Shown here: one piece after another, positions 6,614 through 11,537 of the stretch
Layout: each line of letters opens with the position of its first letter
Position numbering within the stretch: the stretch's first letter is position 1
Assembly (NCBI GenBank): GCA_030040475.1
Contig: JASHTQ010000701.1
Span: 1 to 11,537 of the forward strand
Source: Streptosporangiaceae bacterium
GTDB taxonomy: Bacteria > Actinomycetota > Actinomycetes > Streptosporangiales > Streptosporangiaceae
Direction of reading: 5' to 3'
DNA: 11,537 bases
Position numbers and translations under genes: made by a program
The notes under the pieces: generated by a model
Told to the model about the DNA's origin: nothing
What the model saw: the letters and a program-made list of their open reading frames with translations, nothing else
Database searches by the model: none

Positions 6614-7257
6614 CCGCGACTGTCTGCGGCGATCGCTACCGCCTCACCGGCTTCGCGCTGCCGCCGAACGGAGCGGTTCAGGTCGTCGCGGTGGATGCCA
6701 GCCCGGGAGCGTCGACGTTCTTTCCCCTGCCGGTGCCGGCGGTCAGCGTCGGACCGCCCGGCGCCGCCGCGCAGCACGCCGGCATATGGCTCAACTGGAA
6801 TCTCGCCGGTACCCCGTCCGCATCGGGCACGATCGCCTCGGGGACGGTCTCCGGCAACCGCTGGTTCATCCGGCTGATGTTCGGCAGCGGCGGGGACTGC
6901 TATGAGTTCGCGGGAAAGGACCCGCTGGGCAGCGCGCAGACGGGCGCTTGCGGCCCGATCGGGACGCCGGGCGGCGCGGCAACCGTCACGGCCCTCCCGC
7001 TTGGCCTTCCCGACGGCACGCGTGCCACCGGATACGCCGTTGAGCTGAGCCCGGACACGGTTAGCCTCGAGGCGACCTTCTCCGACGGGTCCTCGCACCT
7101 GGCGTACCCGAAGATCGTGGCCGGACGGAAGTACGCGGCGTTCACCGTCGCCGATTCGATCCGGCTGACCCGGCTGACCTGGATCGGCGCCAACGGCAAG
7201 GTGCTGGCGAGCACCGCCGCGGTGCCCCGGTACGGGTACGTGCAGGTCCTGCCCTGA
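6466..7257 (+). CDS. Membrane-anchored or secreted protein, probably 5'-truncated partner of the sigma gene
   Basis: The recognisable protein begins at about 6466 with a hydrophobic stretch 'VAAIVAAAVLVATQGGGQ'. About 240 residues follow without further membrane segments, rich in Gly, Thr, Ser and beta-type patterns, with three cysteines ('TVCGDRY', 'GDCYEF', 'TGACGP'). This fits a one-helix protein with an extracellular C-terminus, as often encoded just after SigE-group sigma genes. The frame is open from 6268, but 6268-6455 is sigma-coding sequence read in another frame. A GTG at 6466 could start a 263-residue protein, yet the hydrophobic segment would then have no preceding positive residues, and the AGGAGG at 6446-6451 is 14 nt away and also encodes sigma arginines. 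I infer that the true N-terminus was lost in the same deletion. No family name can be assigned with confidence. Confidence 0.5.
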   Translation: MAAIVAAAVLVATQGGGQRSAYDGFSSDFIQLPAGIGHLVINGKDLRAVTATVCGDRYRLTGFALPPNGAVQVVAVDASPGASTFFPLPVPAVSVGPPGAAAQHAGIWLNWNLAGTPSASGTIASGTVSGNRWFIRLMFGSGGDCYEFAGKDPLGSAQTGACGPIGTPGGAATVTALPLGLPDGTRATGYAVELSPDTVSLEATFSDGSSHLAYPKIVAGRKYAAFTVADSIRLTRLTWIGANGKVLASTAAVPRYGYVQVLP

Positions 7258-7277
7258 CGCCGTCCTGCCCTGACGCC
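7246..7277 (+). repeat. Exact 16-bp tandem duplication across a stop codon
   Basis: GTCCTGCCCTGACGCC occurs at 7246-7261 and again directly at 7262-7277. The first copy contains the TGA stop (7255-7257) of the membrane-protein gene; the second fills the gap up to the convergent regulator's stop at 7280. It looks like a slippage duplication with no obvious function. Confidence 0.8.
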
Positions 7278-7279
7278 GG

Positions 7280-8011
7280 TCAGCCGGGGTCTGGATCTGC
7301 GGGCACGTAGAAGCTGATGAACAGGTTCAGTGTCACGCCGTCGTCGGCCTCCGCGTCCTTCAGCGAGCCCATGATCTCCTCGAGCTTCTCTCGGACCTCT
7401 GCCGCCTTGGCCGGGGTCACCTTCAGGTCCGACATGTGCAGCAGCGGCTTGCGGTAAGACTCCTCGGCCGGCACATCGCCCCATGCCAGCCGGCCCGCGC
7501 GGGCCGCCGCGAACAGGCCGTCACGGTGGCGGTCGAGTACCGTCCGCAAGACCTTCTCGGACTCGTCCGCGTTCTCGGTGACCAAACCGCGGGCGAACGT
7601 CAGGTCCCGCTGGCAGGCCTGGTACCGCTGCTCGAGGATGCCCGACACGATCCGGGTGCTCGCCACCTTGATCAGGCCCGCGGCCTCGAGCTGCCTGACG
7701 TGCCGGTAGAGCTTCGTCTGCGGCTCGCCGAGTTCGGCCGCCAATTCCTTGACCGACATGACAGGCAGGTCGCTGGTCCGCATGAGCGCGCTCAGGATCG
7801 CGAACCGCGTCGGGTCCGCCATCGCCTTGAGCACTGCCACGTTGTTCACGGTCCGGACCTCGGGCGGCTGTGCTCCCGCAGCCGCATCGCCGACGGCCGG
7901 CCCTGGTTCGGCCACGCCCGCCGAGCGCGCTCGCGGCTCGGCGTCAGTGTCCGCCTGATCGATCGCGGGCGCTGCCTCCCCCATGGCCGTGGGCTTTTGC
8001 ATGGAAACCAT
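7280..8011 (-). CDS. ArsR-like winged-helix transcriptional regulator
   Basis: A 243-residue protein with a disordered Ala/Pro/Glu-rich N-terminus (1-50) and a winged HTH at about 55-115: 'LKAMADPTRFAILSAL' (the ArsR-type first helix), 'MSVKELAAELG', recognition helix 'PQTKLYRHVRQLEAAGLIKV', then a wing region 'TRIVSGILEQRYQA'. The C-terminal half (about 135-243) is helical and then ends in 'VTLNLFISFYVP', probably for dimerisation or ligand sensing. It lacks the paired-Cys metal site typical of classic ArsR, so a metal ligand is unlikely. The ATG at 8009-8011 is used; a second in-frame ATG follows three codons later. Ribosome-binding signals are weak. It is divergent from the MFS transporter with a perfect inverted repeat between them, so it probably controls the exporter and itself. 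Confidence 0.87.
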   Translation of the reverse strand: MVSMQKPTAMGEAAPAIDQADTDAEPRARSAGVAEPGPAVGDAAAGAQPPEVRTVNNVAVLKAMADPTRFAILSALMRTSDLPVMSVKELAAELGEPQTKLYRHVRQLEAAGLIKVASTRIVSGILEQRYQACQRDLTFARGLVTENADESEKVLRTVLDRHRDGLFAAARAGRLAWGDVPAEESYRKPLLHMSDLKVTPAKAAEVREKLEEIMGSLKDAEADDGVTLNLFISFYVPADPDPG

Positions 8012-8024
8012 CTTGCCACACTCT

Positions 8025-8063
8025 CACGATCGTGTAATCATTCACGTAAACATGAATGATTAC
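8025..8063. promoter_or_regulatory. Inverted-repeat operator region between ArsR-like regulator and MFS gene
   Basis: GTAATCATTCA (8034-8044) and TGAATGATTAC (8053-8063) form a perfect 11-bp inverted repeat with an 8-bp spacer. An adjoining 10-bp perfect palindrome, CACGATCGTG, is at 8025-8034. A further TTCAACATGAA at 8064-8074 repeats the TTCA/TGAA half-sites. This is the most AT-rich stretch nearby, midway between the two divergent starts, where the promoters must lie. A possible plus-strand promoter is TCAACA (8065-8070) with CAGAAT (8088-8093), 17 bp apart, but both boxes match only 4 of 6. The repeats are seen directly; binding by the ArsR-like protein is inferred. Confidence 0.7.
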
Positions 8064-8125
8064 TTCAACATGAAAGTTTGCGAGAAGCAGAATGATGGCA
8101 GAGCAGTGAGAGGAGACGCGGGACG

Positions 8126-9505
8126 ATGAGTACGACGAAGACGGCGACCGCCGGCGCCCAGCAGGGCGGGCGCGCGATGGCCGGAGCACCCGACCAGCCC
8201 TGCGCGCGTCCCGCCGACGGGACGCCCGGCCCGACCAGCGCGGGGCGACCGACGCCACTGCGGCGCAACCTGCAGTTCCAGACGCTGTGGGTCGGGACGA
8301 CCGCTTCGACCCTCGGGGTATCGGTCGCGGACGTGGCCTACCCGCTGGCCATCCTGGCCATCACCCGCTCCCCCGCCATGGCCGGCCTGTTCGCCGCCGT
8401 GCAGGCGGTCGGGATGCTGGTGGCCGGGCTGCCCGCGGGTTCGCTGTCCGACCGGTACGACCGCCGGACGATCGTGGTCGTGACCGAGGCCGCCCGCGCG
8501 TCGGTGACCGCGGCGGTGGTGGTGGCGCTGATCACCGGCTGGCTCTCGCTGCCCGTGCTGCTCACCGCGGCCGCGCTGCTCGGCACGGGCCAGGCGGTCA
8601 AGGGGGCGGCCAGCCTGCCGCTGCTGCGCTCGGTGGTGCCGCAGGAGCAGCTCACCCAGGCGCTGACGCAGGACGAGGTCAGGATGAACGGCGCGGCTCT
8701 GGCCGGCCCGGCCATCGGCGGCGCGCTCTACGGCGTGCGCGCGCTGTCGCACGCGCTGCCCTTCGTGTTCACCGCGGCCGGATTCCTGATCGCGCTGGCA
8801 GGCGCCGCGCTGATGACGATCATGCCGGGCGGCGGGGAAGGCGGCACGCAGGCCGGGCCGGCCCCGCGCCCCGGTAGCGAACCACCGGCCGCGGAGACCG
8901 GCGGCATGCTGACGGGCCTCCGGATGCTCTGGGGTCAGCCCGTACTCCGTGCGACCACCTTGCTGATCATGTTCGTGAACACGATCGGCGCCGGGCTCGA
9001 GCTGGTCATCATCGTGATTCTCCGCCACCAGGCGGTGTCGTCCCCGGCGATCGGGCTGGCCCTCGGCGCGGGCGCGGCAGGCGGGCTGGTCGGAGCACCT
9101 CTGGTGAAGGTGCTGCACCGGCTGCGCCCCGGCGTGCTGCTGCTGGCCCTGTGCATGCTGGACGTGCTGGTTCTCGCGCTTCTCGCCGTGCCGTTCGGCC
9201 CGTGGTGGGTGGCCGGGCTGCTGTTCACCGTCATGCTCGGCGTCCCGGCGATCCGGGTGCTTGCCGACATCCTGGTGATCAGGCGGACGCCACCGCAGCA
9301 GCGAGGCCGGGTCGTCGCCGCGCTGATGACGCTGATCGGCCTGGGCATCCCGGCCGGCGTGGCGGGCTGCGGGCTGCTGCTGCAGTACCTGCCCGCCCAG
9401 GTCGCGATGCTGATCCTGGCCGGCACGGAGGCGATCGGGGTAGCGTACGGCGCGACCAGGCGCGAGCTACGGCGAGCCGAGTGGCCGACCGAGCACGCGG
9501 CGTAG
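8126..9505 (+). CDS. Major facilitator superfamily exporter
   Basis: A 459-residue integral membrane protein. A 48-residue Gly/Pro-rich cytoplasmic leader precedes the first membrane helix (about 52-78). MFS motif A is clear at 'GLPAGSLSDRYDRR' (101-114) in the loop between helices 2 and 3. A polar loop (about 233-262) divides the two six-helix bundles, and a second motif-A-like loop is degenerate ('LVKVLHRLRPG'). 'QEQLTQALTQDEVRMNGAAL' after helix 4 is typical of the MFS_3/EntS-like drug and siderophore exporter group. Likely role: proton-driven efflux of a small hydrophobic compound; the substrate is unknown. The ATG is preceded by AGGAG about 10 nt upstream. The divergent ArsR-like gene and intervening inverted repeat suggest ligand-induced expression. 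61 bp separate it from the ThDP enzyme downstream. Confidence 0.9.
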   Translation: MSTTKTATAGAQQGGRAMAGAPDQPCARPADGTPGPTSAGRPTPLRRNLQFQTLWVGTTASTLGVSVADVAYPLAILAITRSPAMAGLFAAVQAVGMLVAGLPAGSLSDRYDRRTIVVVTEAARASVTAAVVVALITGWLSLPVLLTAAALLGTGQAVKGAASLPLLRSVVPQEQLTQALTQDEVRMNGAALAGPAIGGALYGVRALSHALPFVFTAAGFLIALAGAALMTIMPGGGEGGTQAGPAPRPGSEPPAAETGGMLTGLRMLWGQPVLRATTLLIMFVNTIGAGLELVIIVILRHQAVSSPAIGLALGAGAAGGLVGAPLVKVLHRLRPGVLLLALCMLDVLVLALLAVPFGPWWVAGLLFTVMLGVPAIRVLADILVIRRTPPQQRGRVVAALMTLIGLGIPAGVAGCGLLLQYLPAQVAMLILAGTEAIGVAYGATRRELRRAEWPTEHAA

Positions 9506-9519
9506 GCCGCAGCGGATCC

Positions 9520-9525
9520 TAGTAT
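9520..9525 (+). promoter_or_regulatory. Possible -10 element before the ThDP enzyme gene
   Basis: TAGTAT, a good match to the actinobacterial TANNNT -10 box, lies in the 61-bp gap between the MFS stop and the GTG at 9567. It would place transcription start about 35 bp before the start codon. No recognisable -35 box is present, and read-through from the MFS gene is equally possible. Confidence 0.3.
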
Positions 9526-9566
9526 GGCCCGGGGTATCCCGGCCCTGGCTACGACGGAGGCACCCG

Positions 9567-11180
9567 GTGACCAAGACGATGAGCACCGCCGACGCCATCG
9601 TGGCATCGCTGATCGAGCACGGCGTGGACACGGTCTTCGGGATGCCCGGGGTGCAGACCTATCCCCTCTTCGACGCGATCGCGCGATCCGGCCTGCGGGT
9701 GCTGGGCGCGCGGCACGAGCAGACCGCGGCGTACATGGCATTCGGGTACGCCCAGGCGACTGGGCATACCGGCGTCTGCACCGTCGTGCCCGGTCCGGGG
9801 TTCCTGAACGCCGGCGCCGCGCTCGCCTCGGCCTACGGCGCCAGCACCCCGGTACTGTGCATCACCGGGGAGATCCCGTCCCGCTTCATCGGCCGGGGTC
9901 TCGGCCACCTGCATGAGCTGCCCGACCAGCTTGCCACGATGCGCTCGCTGACCAAGTGGGCGGCCATCGTCGAGCACCCGGGCCAGGCGGCCGAGCTGAC
10001 CGCGCAGGCGATGTACCACGCCAGTTCGGGACGGCCCCGCCCGGCCGCGATCGCGGTGCCGTGGGACGTGCTCGGCGCGGTCGCGCCGGTCAGCCCGGTT
10101 CCGCCGATCCCGGTGCGCTCGCCGGATCTCGACCACGCGGCCGTCACCAGTGCCGCCGACCTGCTGGCGGGGGCGCGGAACCCGATGATCATGGTCGGAC
10201 GCGGCGCGCGGGATGCCGCCGGAGAGATCGCCGAGCTCGCCCGGCTCCTGCAGGCGCCTGTGGTCTCCTTCCGCGGCGGCCGGGGCATCGTCGACGACGA
10301 CGACCCGCTCGGGTTCACCTGCGTGGCCGGCTTCCGCCGCTGGGCCGACACCGACGTCCTGCTCGGCATCGGTTCCAGGATCGAACTGTCCTGGCACCGA
10401 TGGGGATACCGTCCTGCGCAGCTGCGGACGATACTCGTCGACATCGACCCGGTCCAGGCGGTCAGGCTCCAGCCCGACGTATCGGTCGTGGCGGACGCGC
10501 GGGCGGCATCGCGGGTCCTGGCCAGTGCGCTGGCCGGCCGGGTCCAGCCGCGGCCTGACCGCGGCGCGGAGTTCCGTGCCGTCAAGGAAGAGGCGGCCAT
10601 GCAGGTCCGCGACGTGGGCACCGACCTGGACTATCTCGCGGCGATCCGGGCCGCGCTGCCCGCCGACGGCTTCTTCGTCGAGGAGATCTGCCAGGCCGGC
10701 TTCGCCTCCTACTTCGGGTTCCCCGTGCACGCGCCGCGCCAGTTCGTCAGCTGCGGCCATCAGGGCACGCTCGGGTTCGGCTATCCCACCTCGCTCGGCG
10801 TCAAGGCAGCCTTTCCCGACCGGGCGGTGGTGTCCATCGCAGGTGACGGCGGGTTCATGTTCGGCATCGGTGAGCTGGCCACCGCGGTCCAGCATGACCT
10901 GGGCGTGGTCGCCGTGGTGTTCAACAACGGCGCCTTCGGCAACGTGCTGCTCGACCAGCGGCGGCTGTACGAGGGCCGGGAGGTCGGCGCGCGGCTGCAC
11001 AATCCGGATTTTGCCGCCGTCGCCGAGGCGTTCGGCGCGGCCGGCTACCGCGCACGGTCCCCGGAGGCCCTGCATGCCGCGCTGACCAAGGCGCTGGCGG
11101 ACGGCCGCCCGGCGGTGATCGAGGTGACGGCGGAACTCGGCGGGACCGCGACGCCGTGGAAATACCTGATGCCCAGGTGA
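9567..11180 (+). CDS. Thiamine-diphosphate-dependent enzyme, acetolactate synthase-like
   Basis: A 537-residue protein with the three-domain layout of the family (COG0028). The N-terminal pyrimidine-binding domain (about 5-170) carries the catalytic glutamate E51 in 'ARHEQTAAYMAFGYAQ'. A central domain (about 190-325) includes 'ARNPMIMVGRGA'. The C-terminal pyrophosphate-binding domain (about 370-520) has 'GDGGFMFGIGELATA' with G426-D427-G428, and 'NN' at 453-454; that spacing fits the Mg/ThDP motif. It should catalyse decarboxylation or carboligation of a 2-oxo acid. Acetolactate synthase proper is only one option and no regulatory subunit gene is next to it, so a catabolic or biosynthetic relative is as likely. 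The GTG start has GGAGG 6 nt upstream, a strong site. It could be co-transcribed with the MFS gene. Confidence 0.88.
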   Translation: MTKTMSTADAIVASLIEHGVDTVFGMPGVQTYPLFDAIARSGLRVLGARHEQTAAYMAFGYAQATGHTGVCTVVPGPGFLNAGAALASAYGASTPVLCITGEIPSRFIGRGLGHLHELPDQLATMRSLTKWAAIVEHPGQAAELTAQAMYHASSGRPRPAAIAVPWDVLGAVAPVSPVPPIPVRSPDLDHAAVTSAADLLAGARNPMIMVGRGARDAAGEIAELARLLQAPVVSFRGGRGIVDDDDPLGFTCVAGFRRWADTDVLLGIGSRIELSWHRWGYRPAQLRTILVDIDPVQAVRLQPDVSVVADARAASRVLASALAGRVQPRPDRGAEFRAVKEEAAMQVRDVGTDLDYLAAIRAALPADGFFVEEICQAGFASYFGFPVHAPRQFVSCGHQGTLGFGYPTSLGVKAAFPDRAVVSIAGDGGFMFGIGELATAVQHDLGVVAVVFNNGAFGNVLLDQRRLYEGREVGARLHNPDFAAVAEAFGAAGYRARSPEALHAALTKALADGRPAVIEVTAELGGTATPWKYLMPR

Positions 11181-11200
11181 ACGTCCACGCACCGAGAGAC

Positions 11201-11242
11201 GTCAGGGTCGGCCATGACCTTGACGGGCGGCCGATCATCGGC
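11201..11242. promoter_or_regulatory. Inverted repeats upstream of the MIP18-family gene
   Basis: Two dyads fill the 75-bp gap. GTCAGGGTC and GACCTTGAC (11201-11224) pair over 8 of 9 positions around a 6-nt loop. GCCGATCATCGGC (11230-11242) is a perfect 6-bp inverted repeat around one base, 13 bp before the ATG at 11256. They could be a weak terminator for the ThDP gene followed by an operator, or chance in GC-rich DNA. Confidence 0.35.
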
Positions 11243-11255
11243 TGACGATGGCGGT

Positions 11256-11537
11256 ATGTCGGAGCTGCCGACGTGGGCACGCGACGCGCTCGCCGGAGTC
11301 TACGACCCCTGCTGCCGGGAAAAGGGCATCTCGGTCGTGGACATGGGCCTGGTGCGCTCTGTCCAGGTCGAAGACGGCGTCGCCAAGGTCGAGCTGCTGC
11401 TGACGTCCGGGTGGTGCCCGTTCGCGGCCACAGTGCTGACCCAGGTCAAGGACCAGATCCGCAGGGCACCGGGCATCAGCGACGCCGACGTGTCCATTGT
11501 CTGGGATGAGGCTTGGACCACCGACCGCCTGTCGCCC
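11256..11537 (+). CDS. MIP18/DUF59-family Fe-S cluster assembly-type protein, 5' part
   Basis: The first 94 codons are visible and the gene runs past the window end. The pattern is that of the MIP18 (DUF59) domain found in SufT and PaaD relatives: 'GVYDP' (14-18), 'ISVVDMGLV' (25-33), 'VELLLTSGWCPFA' with the conserved cysteine C54, and 'SIVWDEAWTTDRLSP' (80-94). Such proteins help load Fe-S clusters onto target enzymes. The usual 'DPE' after the first helix is replaced by 'DPCC' (C19, C20), which gives two extra potential metal ligands. The ATG has only a poor ribosome-binding site. It lies 75 bp after the ThDP enzyme on the same strand. The family call is good; the client protein is unknown. 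Confidence 0.8.
   Translation, partial: MSELPTWARDALAGVYDPCCREKGISVVDMGLVRSVQVEDGVAKVELLLTSGWCPFAATVLTQVKDQIRRAPGISDADVSIVWDEAWTTDRLSP

Noticed and set aside
9549..11192. Long open frame of over 540 codons antisense to the ThDP enzyme gene
   Set aside because: It mirrors a gene with intact catalytic motifs. Its translation is rich in Arg, Gly and Ala with no recognisable motif, as expected of a GC-rich antisense frame.

Overview
The window is high-GC, gene-dense DNA. Third codon positions are strongly G/C-biased, several genes start with GTG, and the regulator types (PucR, TetR, ArsR-like, SigE-group sigma, PknB-like Ser/Thr kinase) together point to a filamentous-type actinobacterium (Actinomycetota). 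No rRNA, tRNA, CRISPR array or insertion sequence was found. The genus cannot be named from sequence alone.

Layout, left to right. (1) 1-885: the 3' part of a PucR/CdaR-type regulator, cut by the window edge. (2) 902-2445: a TetR-family repressor (minus) divergent from a class I SAM-dependent methyltransferase (plus). Two near-identical 14-bp palindromes exactly 21 bp apart lie between them, and the second covers the methyltransferase start codon. (3) 2622-5456: a 944-residue membrane-anchored Ser/Thr kinase with six tandem IPT/TIG immunoglobulin-like repeats outside the membrane, ended by a strong 13-bp hairpin shared with (4) a convergent phosphoribosyltransferase, 5532-6035 (minus). (5) 6179-7257: a damaged pair, in which the region-2 half of a SigE-group sigma factor runs out of frame into the 3' part of a membrane-anchored or secreted protein gene. 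(6) 7280-9505: an ArsR-like winged-helix regulator (minus) divergent from an MFS exporter (plus), with a perfect 11-bp inverted repeat between them. (7) 9567-11180: a thiamine-diphosphate enzyme of the acetolactate-synthase superfamily. (8) 11256 to the window end: the start of a MIP18/DUF59 Fe-S assembly-type protein.

The region is a series of small autonomous modules. Two are classic repressor plus divergent target pairs with visible operators (TetR/methyltransferase and ArsR-like/MFS). The kinase is probably a stand-alone signalling receptor. The sigma locus looks like a decayed sigma plus membrane-protein operon that lost the sigma region 4 and the start of the next gene.

The most noteworthy items are the kinase-IPT receptor with its histidine-every-third-residue juxtamembrane segment, the recently duplicated IPT repeats, the sigma/membrane-protein deletion junction, and the paired operators. 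I did not find convincing evidence of a wholly new multi-gene system.
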